From assembly GCA_914767715.1 (NCBI GenBank), contig OU612072.1:26538001-26598000 (forward strand): DNA of 60,000 nucleotides, given 5' to 3'. Both the position numbers and the translations under genes were made by a program. Shown piece by piece: positions 11,636 through 24,234 of this stretch. The stretch comes from Membranipora membranacea. Taxonomy: Eukaryota; Bryozoa; Gymnolaemata; Cheilostomatida; Membraniporidae. The notes under the pieces were generated by a model, which was not told the DNA's origin, did no database searches, and saw nothing but the letters and a program-made list of their open reading frames with translations. The stretch's first letter is position 1, and each line of letters starts with the position of its first letter.

Positions 11636-14578
11636 ACAAGTGGGATAATTTATGGTTGCTTAGTATTTGGTTCGTAGAAATGTTTAGGAGTTATTATTAG
11701 ATAATACCGTGAAACCACTCAAAGCAAACCATTGCTACTAATTTTAACCGGTTAAAAACTAAGACTTTCAATTTTTGTCACTTTGTCACATTAAAAAAGA
11801 CAATACGGCAAGTGAGTGTCATTATTAGAAAGATACTGTGACTGCAACCAAACCATTATTATTAATTTCCTCCGGTTAAAAACTAGGAATTTAAATTTTT
11901 GTCACTTCATTACTTTTTTAGAAATGTGGAGGTAAACTTACTCAAATTGCCATGACCATCACCATCACCGTGGTTTCTTTTCTTCCCACTAGGTCTCATT
12001 CGACCGCCATATTAAGCGGACCCCTTTAACCACAGGTGGCTTGTGTGGGCTAGTGACCCTATACCCTCGCCTGCCATAGCCAGCTGTATGCCAGGATTTA
12101 CTTGATATTTGGCGGACTTGAGTTTTTGAGTCAATTTGGAAAAAAAAAATGCAGCGTAACAACCGAACTCCTGCTGTCTACTACTTAACATTTGATTACA
12201 CAGGGTGATGGGATGGTTTGATGGCAAGATGGCACAATCTGTTAGCCCCTTTGCTATTCATTGCTGCCAGGTGATTGGTGCTGCAGGGGTTGTAGGTTGG
12301 AATCTTGTGGGGGCCGGATTGCTCCAGCCCATGGTACCCTCAGGCTTATATCTGAACTAATGATATAATTATGCAACCTCAGCATCACAACACCTTTGGC
12401 AAACAGTCGGTACAAAATGATTGTCAAAATCAGGGTCAATTATGTAGCGCAAGTTGTGACACAGTTACCGTATTTCTTGTTGACATGTGTAATAATTTTA
12501 CGACCGGATCTTTATTTATATTTGAGTTACACAAAATTCAAATGAGCACACAGTTCGATGGATGGTAGCAGTATTCAATCAATATACAATCAAGCCTATG
12601 AGGAGTTATTTAATTATAAAAATGAGATCATGAGTGTCCTCTTGTTAGGGGCAATCATAATTACACAGATTTCTGGGATGGCGAGACAGTGAGATGGCAA
12701 AATCGGTTAGCCCCATGCCTATGATGCTTGAGATGCTATACGAGCATGTTTTTTTTGTAAACAAAACTGCCTTGTCATCAGTGATTATTTTTAACTTGGC
12801 GACAGAAAATAATTTAATAAAAGTTTCAAATCACTAGGAGGTGATAAAATGAAATTTTTCAATATTTTGAACGATAACTTAAAGAACATCAATCTCTTTT
12901 CACCGGCAGAAATGTAACTGTAACACTATAAATCAGTTGGAAGGGAATAAGTAACGTACCCAACAACTTATAAATTTTCCGCTAATTCCCTCATTATTCA
13001 AGCCCAGGTTTATGAAACCAAGTAGAAAACCTTTGCAACAACTTATCCATAAGAGGAAATTAAGCATTTGATAAGAGCAAAATTAAAAAATCCCAAATGT
13101 ATTTGGTCATTCGAAGGGATGCGATCCACTCTGGCTGCACAAACCACAATGGTCAGATCTTGGGTGTCAGTATGGGAGGGAGTAAGATACAAGTGGATTA
13201 ATTTATGGTTGCTTAGTATTTGGGTTGTAGAAATGTTTAGGAGTTATTATTAGACAAGTTACAGTGAAACCACTTAAACCAAACCATCGCTATTAATTTT
13301 AACCGGTTAAAAGCTAAGACTTTCAAGTTTTTTCACTTTGTCACATTAAAGAAGACAAAACGGCAAGTGATTGTCATTAATAGAAAGACACTGTGACTCC
13401 AACCAAACCATTATTATTAATTTCCTCCGGTTCAAAACTTGGAATTTCAATGTTTGTCACTTCAATTCCTTATTAAGAAATGTGGAAGTAGATTAACTCA
13501 AATTGCCATGACCATCATCATAATTTCTTTTCTTTACACCAGGTCTCATTCGACCGCAATATTTAACAGACCCCTTTAAGCTCAGGTGGCTTGTATGGGG
13601 TAGTGACCCTATACCCTTGCCTGCCGTAGCCAGCTGTATGCCAGGACTGCCTTGGTATTAGGGGGACTTTATTTTTGAGTCAATTTGAAACAAAACAAGA
13701 TGTAACAACCGATATCCTGCTGTTCACTACCTAACATTTGATTATACAGGGTGATTGGATGGTTTGATGGCCAGATGGCAACATGGCACAATCTGTTAGC
13801 ACATTGCTATTCACTGCTGCCAGATGATTGGTGCTTCAGGAGTGGTAGGTTGGAATGCTATGGGGGGGGGGCGGATTGCTCAAGCCCATTGTAACATCAG
13901 GCTAATATCTCTTTGGAATTCTGTTTAGCTCCAAACTAATAACATAATGCTGTCACCTCAGCATCACCACGCCGTTGGCAAACAGTTGGTAAAACTGATT
14001 GTCAAAATCAGGGTCAATTATCTAGCGTAAGTTGTGACACAGTTACCCTATTTCTTGTTGACGTGTGCATTAATTTTACGACCTGATTTTTATTTATAAT
14101 TGAGTTATTCAGAACTGAAATGAGCACACAGTTTCATTGATGGTGGCAGTATTCAATCAATATACAATGAGGAGTTATTCAATTATAAAAATGAGATCAT
14201 GAGTGTCCTCTTGTTTGGGACAATCATAATTACACAGATTTCTTGGATGGCGAGACGATGAGATGGCAAAATCGATTAGCCCCATGCCTATGATGCTTCA
14301 GATGCTATACGAGCATGTTTTTTTGTAAACAAAACTGCCTTGTCATCGGTGATTATTTTTAACTTGGCGACAGAAAACAATTTAATACAAGTTTCAAATC
14401 ACTAGGAGGTGATAAAATGAAATTTTTCAATATTTTGAACGATAACTTAAAGAACATCAATCTCTTTTCACCGGCAGAAATGTTACTGTAAACTATAAAT
14501 CAGTTGGAAGGATATAAATAACGTACCTAACAATTTATAATTTTTCAGTTAATTTCTTCATTATTCAAGCCCAGGTTT

Positions 14579-14770
14579 ATGAAACCGATTAGAAAAGCTT
14601 TGCAACAACTTATCCATAAGAGGAAATTAAGCATTATTGATAAGAGCAAAATAAAAAAATCCCTAATGTATTTGGTCATTGGAAGGGAGGCGATCCACTT
14701 TGGCTGCACAACCCGCAATGGTCAGATCTTGGGTGTCAGTTCAGGAGGGAGTAAGAGACAAGTGGATTAA
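14579..14770 (+). CDS. Open frame inside array unit 2, unknown product (63 aa)
   Basis: A basic, amphipathic peptide (KALQQLIHKRKLSII near the start, IHFGCTTRNGQILG in the middle) ending in TAA exactly at the unit junction. A polypyrimidine-AG ('atttttcag', ending near 14548) lies just upstream, with the frame open from there, so it may be a 3' exon. The unit 3 copy is the same except for one residue (Asp to Tyr); the unit 1 copy (about 13013-13200) has stops and indels. I do not recognise the family. Confidence 0.3.
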   Translation: MKPIRKALQQLIHKRKLSIIDKSKIKKSLMYLVIGREAIHFGCTTRNGQILGVSSGGSKRQVD

Positions 14771-15951
14771 TTTATGGTTGCTTAGTATTTGGTTCGTAGA
14801 AATGTTTAGGAGTTATTATTAAACAAGTTACCGTGAAACCACTCAAACCAAACCATTGCAATTAATTTTAACCGGTTAAAAACTAAGACTTTCAAGTTTT
14901 TTCACTTTGTCACATTAAAAAAGACAAAACGGCAAGTGAGTGTTATTATTAGAAAGACACTGTGACTGCAACCAAAACATTATTATTAATTTCCTCCGGT
15001 TTAAAACTTTGAATTTCAATTTTTGTCACTTCAATTCCTTATTAAGAAATGTGGAAGTAGACTTACTCAAATTGCCATGACCATCCTCATGATATATTTT
15101 CTTCACACTAGATCTCATTCGACCGCCATATTTAACAGACCGCTTTAAGCTCAGGTGGCTTGTGTGGGGTAGTGACCCTATACCCTTGCCTGCCGTAGCC
15201 AGCTGTATGCCAGGATTGCCTTGGTATTTGAGGACCTTATTTTTGAGTCAATTTGAAACAAAACTAGATGTTACAACCGATCTCCTGCTGTTTACTACTT
15301 AAGATTTGATTACACAGGGTGATGGGATGGTTTGATGGCCAGATGGCAAGATGGCACATTCAGGAGTTGTAGGTTGTAATCCTGCGGGGGGGGGGGGGGG
15401 CGGATTGCTCCAGCCCATGGTAACCTCAGGCTAATATCTCTCTGGAATTCTCTCTAGTTCCAAACTAATAATATAATGCTGTCACCTCAGCATCACAACG
15501 CCGTTGTCAAACAGTTGGTAAAACTGATTGTCAATATCAGGGTCAATTATATAGCGTAAGTTGTCAGACAGTTACCGTATTTCTTGTTTGGGGCAATCAT
15601 AATTACACAGATTTCTGGGATGGCGAGACGATGAGATGGCAAAATCGGTTAGCCCCATGCCTATGATGCTTCAGATGCTATACGAGCATGTGTTTTTGTA
15701 AACGAAACTGCCTTGTCATCGGTGATTATTTTTAACTTGGCGACAGAAAACAATTTAATAAAAGTTTTAAATCACTAGGAGGTGATAAAATGAAATTTTT
15801 CAATATTTTGAACGATAACTTAAAGAGCATCAATCTCTTTTCACCGGCAGAAATGTGACTGTAAACTATAAATCAGTTGGAAGGATATAAATAACGTACC
15901 TAACAATTTATAATTTTTCAGTTAATTTCTTCATTATTCAAGCCCAGGTTT

Positions 15952-16143
15952 ATGAAACCGATTAGAAAAGCTTTGCAACAACTTATCCATAAGAGGAAAT
16001 TAAGCATTATTTATAAGAGCAAAATAAAAAAATCCCTAATGTATTTGGTCATTGGAAGGGAGGCGATCCACTTTGGCTGCACAACCCGCAATGGTCAGAT
16101 CTTGGGTGTCAGTTCAGGAGGGAGTAAGAGACAAGTGGATTAA
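15952..16143 (+). CDS. Open frame inside array unit 3, unknown product (63 aa)
   Basis: Copy of the unit 2 frame at 14579-14770, differing by one residue (IIYKSK for IIDKSK). The same acceptor-like 'atttttcag' lies upstream. Preservation in two units may simply reflect recent array amplification and is not proof of selection. Confidence 0.3.
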   Translation: MKPIRKALQQLIHKRKLSIIYKSKIKKSLMYLVIGREAIHFGCTTRNGQILGVSSGGSKRQVD

Positions 16144-17325
16144 TTTATGGTTGCTTAGTATTTGGGTTGTAGAAATGTTTAGGAGTTATTATTAAACAAG
16201 TTACCGTGAAACCACTCAAACCAAACCATTGCAATTAATTTTAACCGGTTAAAAACTAAGACTTTCAATTTTTTTCACTTTGTCACATTAAAGAAGACAA
16301 AACGGCAAGTGAGTGTTATTATTAGAAAGACACTGTGACTGCAACCAAAACATTATTATTAATTTCCTCCGGTTTAAAACTTTGAATTTCAATTTTTGTC
16401 ACTTCAATTCCTTATTAAGAAATGTGGAAGTAGACTTACTCAAATTGCCATGACCATCATCGTGATATATTTTCTTCACACTAGATCTCATTCGACCGCC
16501 ATATTTAACAGACCGCTTTAAGCTCAGGTGGCTTGTGTGGGGTAGTGACCCTATACCCTTGCCTGCCGTAGCCAGCTGTATGCCAGGATTGCCTTGGTCT
16601 TTGAGGACCTTATTTTTGAGTCAATTTGAAACAAAACTAGATGTAACAACCGATCTCCTGCTGTTTACTACTTAACATTTGATTACACAGGGTGATGGGA
16701 TGGTTTGATGGCCAGATGGCAAGATGGCACAATCAGGAGTTGTAGGTTGCAATCCTGCGGGGGGGGGGGGCGGATTGCTCCAGCCCATGGTACCCTCAGG
16801 CTAATATCTCTCTGGAATTCTCTCTAGTTCCAAACTAATAATGTAATGCTGTCACCTCAGCATCACAACGCCGTTGTCAAACAGTTGGTAAAACTGATTG
16901 TCAATATCAGGGTCAATTATATAGCGTAAGTTGTCAGACAGTTACCGTATTTCTTGATGACATGTGCATTAATTTCACGACCTGATTTTTGTTTATATTT
17001 GAGTTATACAGAATTCAAATGAGCACACAGTTTCATTGATGGTAGCAGTATTCAATCAATATACAATGAGGAGTTATAAAAACGAGATCATGACTGTCCT
17101 CTTGTTTGGGGCAATCATAAATACACAGATTTCTGGGATGGAGAGACGATGAGATGGCAAAATCGGTTAGCCCCATGCCTATGATGCTTCAGATGCTATA
17201 CGAGCATGTTTTTTTGTAAACGAAACTGCCTTGTCATCGGTGATTGTTTTTAACTTGGCGACAGAAAACAATTTAATAAAAGTTTCAAATCACTAGGAGG
17301 TGATAAATTGAAATTTTTCAATATT

Positions 17326-17884
17326 CTTTTGCCATAATAGCATATAATACCATGTTAGTTCAAATTCAACAATACTTCTGTGGCCTTATCGTTAAGACAT
17401 AATGGTTATTGAAATTTGCTGTGTCAATGGTGAGGGACTTTTGTCCTTTGAACTGGCTTTTCATTTCGCCATGAAGGATTCAATTTTCTTGTTGCTTTGA
17501 TGCTTTGATGTGTGTAATAGTTTCTCAAACTCAAGATTATATGGATGCGCCATAGTTTCAAGTTTTGTTTTCTGGACTGAATAGGAATTTATGTGTGCTT
17601 CGTTTTGGATTGTAACTAGTATTAGAATTGATGTGTCTAATTCTTGACAACAGAGAATTATGTAGTCATCTTGCAAATGACACTCTCTCTCTCATTGTAA
17701 TATTGCTAGGAAATATACATCATATGTGGCTCCATTAAGCAAATAAAATAAACCTTACGCATTTTTAGAGACCGGGATTCAACTCTGCAATTAAATTGAG
17801 TAGAATTGACTACTAAATGAAAGGAATATTTTCAAAAGTTTGCATATATGTATTGATGAAACGACCTGACTATGGATGCATTCT
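17326..17884. other. Unique spacer, no firm gene
   Basis: A minus-strand open frame at 17461-17676 contains a plausible peptide (MAHPYNLEFEKLL) but has no upstream ATG beyond that point, no convincing splice sites and no known domain. Confidence 0.35.
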
Positions 17885-18512
17885 AGTTACCAAATCAGGA
17901 ATGAATGCGCAGAACCAAGAACTGTGCTGAGAACCGTACTGTGCTGGCTGCAGTAAAATCACTCTAGGATAAAGTGCTTTATTTTTAGATGGCATACCTG
18001 CCTTCTACCAGTGCAATACGCGATGGACATTTGCTTAGTCAGTTTGAACATCAAACAAGCAGCCAGTTATCCGTAATACTAACTAACTAATGAGGAGTTT
18101 TTGTTTGGCTCAATGTCACGACAGGTATATCAACGTTTACTAATAAATCGAGATTTCATGTCAGACTTATAAGGGAACATTAAATCAAGCAAATTCGCGA
18201 TCTCATGCACCAAGATTAAGAACATTGGGTTGGTCACCAATTGTTACGAAAATTGATATCATGATCTGGGGCGTCACAATGAATTTAAAATTGTCTCCAA
18301 TAATTGAGATATTGGGGAATTGTGCCTAGTTCTTGTTACCCCAGCAAATTCAATTAGGCTATATGAATGTTAGTGAAGAGGTTTAAGGTGACATATCATA
18401 ATTAAACTGATTAATGTTTTAACCATGGCAACCAAATGGTATAAAAAGTCAGTTCTGTAGGAGAAGTAGCATCATTCATCTGTTGAATTCGCAAGAAACA
18501 TCAACTAACAAC
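17885..18512 (+). repeat. Upstream part of segmental duplication, copy 2
   Basis: Counterpart of 150-947, including a TATAAAA box at 18440-18446 and the conserved leader 'gttctgtaggagaagt'. Similarity continues into the gene that follows. Confidence 0.8.
18440..18446 (+). promoter_or_regulatory. TATA box of TSP1 gene copy 2
   Basis: TATAAAA, 73 bp upstream of the ATG, in the same context as in copy 1. Confidence 0.7.
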
Positions 18513-19837
18513 ATGGGTGAGAGCTTGTAAAATGTATATGAAATAACGTCTTTTTTTCCAGTTGGGTTCTTCTACATATCTGGTCGACGCAATTAAAACG
18601 TTCTGACTTACAGAGATTCTTGCTTTGCATTTCTTACAACTGTCTTCTCAATGTTGTAGCTATGACAAAGTTAATCCTGCTGGCTGTAGTGGCTATTGCC
18701 TGTGTGAGCGCAAGGCAGCATGGGTATAGTAACGACTTTAAACCAAGCTACACCATTGGTAAGTAGATTGTCTCTGGTTGAATTTAAACGGCAATTACAT
18801 ATTATGTTTTATTAAGGGTTTAAAATCTGATGACACAAATAACGTTTCTGTAGCAATATCTGTAATTTGGATTGTAGTCAAGCAGTGGTCTGAATGGGGA
18901 GCTTATGGACACTGCTCTGTGACCTGCGGAGGTGGTGAACAAAAGAGGTACAGAACTTGTAACACAAAGAAAGTGGAAACATGGAAACATGGAAACACAA
19001 ACACTGGCTGTTATGGACCAGCTTTCTCAATGAGGAGATGCAATCAGCAATGCTGTCCAGGTAAGATTTATAAAAACACAACACTCTGGTGAATAAGCAA
19101 TACAAAATATATATATCACTGTGCAAGTAGAAGTAAACATTTTCAGTTCACATCATATTCCTATAGGAGATCTAATTGAGGTGAATACTTTCATTTAATC
19201 CAAGTTGTGCATGTTATAGGTAATGGTGGATGGTCAGGTTAATTTCACTGATCTAACAACCCTCACCCATGCCATACCCTATTTGGTGTGATAAATTTCT
19301 GACCTGAACTATTTAACCAGTAAATAACTAAACCATTTAAACAAGAGCACATCCTATTAAGACATAACTAATACTAAGCATTATTTATCCTGTAGTTAAT
19401 GGTGGCTATACTCAGTGGTCTAACTGGTCTAACAGCCACCAAGGATCTTACCAACAAACCAGATACAGATCCTGCACCTATCCAGCCCCAAAATGTGGTG
19501 GAAATCAGTGCTACGGAGGTGCTTCTCAGACCAGAAACAGTAGGTCAAAATATGTTGTAAATCTGAGAAAATCGGACGCTAATGATATCTTTCTCTTGAT
19601 CGTATTCAAGCTTTGACCTCACTCTCCTTTGTATGTTTGAGCTACCTGTCACAACAAAAGGAAATACTAAATTTAAGTGAACCTGAGAGTTTATTGATTT
19701 TCACATAGGCCTTACTAGGCTGACTACCAGAAGTGAGATAGCCAATGCACATAGTTTGCAAATCACTATTGCATCTCTTCCTCTCCTTCAACCTTAAATT
19801 TTGTTTTACAGAACCAGATTATGGCTCTCACTACTAA
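18513..19837 (+). CDS. Small secreted protein with two TSP1-type modules, copy 2 (5 exons)
   Basis: Exons are 18513-18516, 18660-18758, 18878-19060, 19396-19539 and 19812-19837, giving 151 residues with all phases matching and GT-AG introns throughout. Signal peptide MAMTKLILLAVVAIACVSA; the linker encoded by the end of exon 2 is 8 residues longer than in copy 1. The first TSP1 module has WSEWGAYGHCSVTCGGGE and a Trp/Lys/His insert (ETWKHGNT) where copy 1 has a Tyr/Gly-rich one. The second module (YTQWSNWS, TRYRSC) is almost unchanged, and the C-terminus is short and His/Tyr-rich. Differences concentrate in the linker and the loop of module 1. Likely extracellular; function unknown. The polyadenylation signal of copy 1 is AATGAA here (20008-20013). 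Confidence 0.85.
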
Positions 19838-20090
19838 GCACAACAAACTCACTTTCTACCCACCCAGGACAACCGGACAAACGGATATCTGATTCTGATT
19901 TTTGAACTGCAGGACATCTGAGATCAATATTATTGTTTGATGTCATGTTTGATTTATATTTTTATTCTTACCTTCTCGAAATTTGTGTATCTCATATTTC
20001 AGAATTTAATGAATATGACAACGCACTAAATATCTATCAATCCTCGACATTAGATAGGCTACAGTGACAAGGCTCACCAGTAATTATACA
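19838..20090 (+). repeat. 3' UTR, duplication copy 2
   Basis: Matches 2291-2540 of copy 1. The AATAAA of copy 1 is changed to AATGAA at 20008-20013; I see no other close consensus signal. Confidence 0.6.
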
Positions 20091-20984
20091 CAGAGAAAAA
20101 TATGGGGGTGAAATGAACCTGATTTGAGGGTCAAGTCCGTGCAGTGTAAAACTCTGTTGAATGGAGTGCTTATTTTGCGCTCAATGCTGTTTGAATGAGT
20201 GTAACATTGGGTTTCTTGCTTGCAGCGTGAAATCAGAGCGAAATTTGCTCTCAGCTCTGTGAATGCGCAAATTAAGTGTAAACCTCCATCTGAGCACCTC
20301 ATCAATACTAAGGAATCAGTTTGAGGATATAAATTTTGAATAACATATCATTCATTTATTTAATTGCATGCCAAAGGCAGCTTCAAGAAGATCATGATTT
20401 GCCTTGTCTATATTTCTTTCAAGGATATCACAAAAACACAAAACTGACAGTATGTACTAGCTAAATCAAAAATGATATAAAAAAGAGTGCTGACACGCAA
20501 ATAATCCCTGCACACCATATCTCAAGCAGATAAAATCCCCACTAAATTGTGATTTTACTACACTCACAGGGAGTTCATACAATAAGTCAGAATGTGATAC
20601 TTTGCAGGTATTTTCTGTAATATAATCCACCTCATTTGCATGATAATGGCTATTGAAATCACACTGATATACTTGACGTGCAAACTCTACATTTTCCACA
20701 CCAGTGATGAAGCTGACCACCTTGCCAAACAGAGGTTGGCCAAAGTCAGGGCACATGCCAACTACAACTGTGTCGCCAAGGACATACTTAGTTCCATTTA
20801 TTGTCATACCATTCCCTTTGCATAGCACCTTGACTTGCTGGCGTGCACTCCGATCAGTTGTATAACATGTCTATACTTAACACTATAAAAAAAAAAGAAT
20901 TGCATCTCAGATAACAGAGTTGCATCAGTTCACAAAAAAAATGTTGATAGAAGTATTAATTTAACCCTGGAACGTTCAAAGGGA
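20091..20984 (-). mobile_element. Insertion in duplication copy 2, carrying a transposon-type exon
   Basis: About 0.9 kb present only in copy 2 and absent between 2540 and 2620 of copy 1. It contains the minus-strand exon at 20466-20864. I could not find clear terminal inverted repeats, so the exact ends are uncertain. Confidence 0.55.
20466..20864 (-). pseudogene. C-terminal exon of an uncharacterised transposon-associated protein
   Basis: On the minus strand a polypyrimidine tract and 'gtatag' acceptor are followed by about 130 open codons to a stop at 20466. The peptide has the pattern NGTKYVLGDTVVVG, PLFGKVVSFI and DFNSHYHANEV. From memory of the family, this type of beta-rich C-terminal segment recurs in uncharacterised, often multi-copy metazoan proteins linked to DNA transposons. 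No upstream exons were found within the insertion, so this is a partial copy. Confidence 0.4.
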
Positions 20985-21960
20985 GTAGAAATTCAATCAA
21001 AAGTTGTATCTATAAGCGATAATAATTTATTTTTATTCTCATCCGACAGTTGAGCTCATTCAATGTTAGATGTTGAAGCAAATTTGAGTAGTAATTTGCT
21101 GTTGTTGCACAATTTGTACATCAATTAGAAAACAATCATCATTGTGACTGAATGAAACAAATACATTTTGTGTACAGTTATTACTTCGCAATCACTGAGC
21201 AATAAACCATAATTAAAAGACATGGTAAAATTAAATTTCTTCCGACTCAACCGATCACAATGATATTGTGCATGTCCACACTTTGTTCAGTCTATTCAAA
21301 ATCTACCGACCGACCGACTGTTAAATCAAATAAAAATTTTCACCATGTGAAACACACTCTGACCAACAGTCACATGTTACCAAGCCTGTTATAATTCACA
21401 AAGTAGAATGTTATGTAGACCTCATAAGACTATTACTATTACCATGACAACAGAAGCTTTTTTGGAACTTGCTGGATCCTATCATTTTTGGCAATATGAA
21501 AACGCAGTAATTATCCATCCCATTGACTCAGCAGTCTGAATATCATGCCTCACTTCCTATTTCAGGGTATCATTTGCCAGAGCTTATAAATAAATCAACA
21601 TGAGCTTCAAGGTATCATCTAGATGTGTTTGCCTAGACTTGAACTAGATTAATGTGAAATGAAACTCAAAATTGACCTAGGTTGTTGGTGTGTACACCGG
21701 TTAAAATTTGCACGAACTAATTACCAGTTCTGTTCTGTCAGAAAAAAAAATGACACATGTGTTTCAAATTCACCATTACCACTCCAAGTTAGCAAAGTCT
21801 GTTTGTCACTATGTAAAATATACTGTTGTGATTAAGGTCAATTTTTTTTATTTTTTTGAGACAACGATGCCATTACATACCAATTCACTGATTCATAAAA
21901 CTTATTTGGTGCGCCAGTTTGCTTACATCTTATACATCTAATCATACATCACAAAATATT
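20985..21960 (+). repeat. Downstream part of duplication copy 2
   Basis: Resumes the match to about 2625-3545 of copy 1 ('agttgtatctat', 'gttagatgttgaagcaaa', 'tcacaaaatattttctatgag'). No gene is seen. Confidence 0.7.
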
Positions 21961-21989
21961 TTCTATGAGATGTATTGTTAACGTTGTAC

Positions 21990-23100
21990 CATTGTTACCA
22001 TCAGGAGCAACAAGGATCAAAGCGAAGAGTGAACAGGACTTCATTCTTTTTCCCATTGAATCATGAGCCTACGTATTCTACTGGGTTTCTGCAATTTACT
22101 CCTCTAACTTGATTACACGGCGTGTGGGAATACAGCATTGTGATCGGCACAAAATGATCCTTGGCAACATATTAGACGATGTCAAAAATGTTGAATCAAA
22201 AGGAAGTGATTAAAATGATAGGTGTTAACTTTACTCCATGTAACATTAGATAGTTTATGCCCTATCGGCAGATATGAAGACGTGGCTTGTTACACTTCAA
22301 ATATGTTGAGATGGATATTGGCACATAACTGTTTGAAGGCAGGCGCTCTAACCGACTGTTCTACCTCCTACTGCTAGGAAACTTACTATCATCAATCTCT
22401 AGGCAACGGGTAATTTCACCTAATCATCTCTGAACATTAAGATGACATGTGAAGTTTTCCAGGTAGTCTGCCTACATACTTCCTCCGCGGAGGTAAGTCA
22501 ATCATCTTTAATAATTATGAGATCAACATCTTTCTCACCTTTCTCACCTAGTCCGTCAAGTTCCGGGATGGGTGGCGATACTGCAGGGCACCAGGGCCTA
22601 TCAGAGAATGCCATCAATTATGAGATCAACATGACACATCATAAACCATTACTGTTGATAGTTGATTTATTTGATAGTTAAGAATATCGCCTGTTGTCAA
22701 AAATAGGAATGGGAAATAGTAATATGATAAATAATTTAACCACCACTGCCAGAGCGTAAATATTGGTTTCTGTATTATAGTGTTCTAACAAAAGTGATTA
22801 CGATGATAAGTGGGAACTTTATTCCATGAAACATTAAATAATCTATGTCCTGTTGGCAAACATGTGGACGTGGCTTATTACACTTCAAATTTGTTGGAAT
22901 GGATAATTTCACATATCTAAAGAATTTTAACGTTGATATGAGAAGTTTTCCAGGTAATTGGGATACATACTTCCTCTTCAGAGGAAGTCAATGAACTTTA
23001 TCAATTTTAAGATCAACATGGCACATCATAAACGATCACTGTCAACAGATGATTAATTTGGTAGTTAAAAAATTACTTGTTTTCCAAAGTAGAAATGGGA
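21990..23100 (-). repeat. Inverted repeat R1 copies
   Basis: About 22080-22690 is R1 in reverse orientation, including the tRNA-like module (reverse complement of the A box near 22335-22375) and the 'gtcaatcatctt' block. About 22790-23060 is a second, tRNA-less inverted piece. These lie opposite to the R1 copies at 3.6-11.6 kb. Confidence 0.55.
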
Positions 23101-24234
23101 AATAATGTGATGGATAATGTACCTATGCACCTTGCAACGTGTCAACCAAACTTCGAATTTGACTCTGAACTCAAAATACAACACGCCAATAAACCTCAGG
23201 TGTGCTTAGTCACCCCAACTGTCAGGTGCCATGACAGGCAAAGTGAATATTTGCAAATGACAAATGTGCAAATGTGCACCTAAACATACTTCACAGAATG
23301 CTTGGCATTGGTATTTCGGCTAAATATTGAGTCCACAAAATTTAACCATCGCTCAGTTTATTGCTTTATTAATGGCCTCATTGCTGAAAGAATCTGATAT
23401 GTTTCTAAATTTAGTGATATGCACACATCTACTAGACCAATAAAGTTACAAACAGGATATTCCTCAAACAATAAAAAAGCTATTAATTCGACACTTCACA
23501 ACATATTCCTTCATCAGCTCATGTCATTTTGTCCGAACCAATTGAATTGGTCACAATTGTAGCTTTGGTCACAATTGTAGTTTTGGTAACAGGCGAATTA
23601 CATGTATAACAGTTGTTACTCAGTTTCTTCAATATATTTTTCAGCAGGTCAATACACAGCATATGAGAATACTGCATTGTCATCTGCAAAAATTGAGCCT
23701 TGGCAACATATCACGCAATGTGAAAAATCTCCAATCAAAGGGAAGTAAAAAAGATGATAAGTGTTAACTATATTCGTATCACGTTAAGTTATTTATGTCC
23801 TTTCACCGGTAGATGAGTAGACATGGCTTCTTACATTTAACTTCGGTGAGGTGAATAATGTCACATAGCTGAAGATTTTTAATGTTGTGCTTAATTCGAC
23901 ACTCAACACTTTCCCCATGGCAGTCCAGGCATGCCAGACAATCATTGTGTCCATCTGTTGAGGAAAAACTGATTGAGGATTCATTGGCATGTTGTTTTAA
24001 GGGGAGGGGGTGGGTGTCAGGGTTGTATTCTAAGTTTGGTTGACCCGTCAAAAAGTGTTTAAAGATAAGTTTGATAGATAAGATTGTAACATGTAACTCT
24101 GTGGTCCAGTATTAACTTATTACACTATTACACAGTATTTACCCTCTGGCAGTGATAGGAATGTTATATATTGTATTATTTCTCAATGCTATTGCAGATT
24201 ATGTCTTACTTCGAGACTTTTTCAAAAATACCAA
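23101..24234. other. Repeat-derived spacer, no gene seen
   Basis: Contains further R1 tail fragments in inverted orientation (about 23640-23900). Open frames on both strands are short and domain-free. Confidence 0.4.

Larger units (their letters stand above)
11636..17325 (+). repeat. Tandem array of four 1.2-1.6 kb units
   Basis: The marker 'taatttatggttgcttag' starts units near 11647, 13199, 14768 and 16141. Units are about 1550, 1570, 1370 and 1185 bp. Unit 3 lacks about 170 bp after 'gtatttcttgtt', and unit 4 stops early at about 17325. Units 2 and 3 are nearly identical over their last 500 bp. Every unit contains a tRNA-like SINE piece (A box 'ATGGCACAATC.GTTAGC', B box 'GGTTGGAATC', for example 12220-12320) followed by a poly-G tract of 5, 10, 15 and 12 G in unit order. 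The array probably arose by unequal crossing-over of one inserted element. Confidence 0.85.

Noticed and set aside
12836-12851. AGGAGGTGATAAAATG, a textbook bacterial ribosome binding site and start, repeated in each array unit
   Set aside because: The 20-30 codon frame that follows is short, and everything else here is eukaryotic; most likely chance fixed by array amplification.
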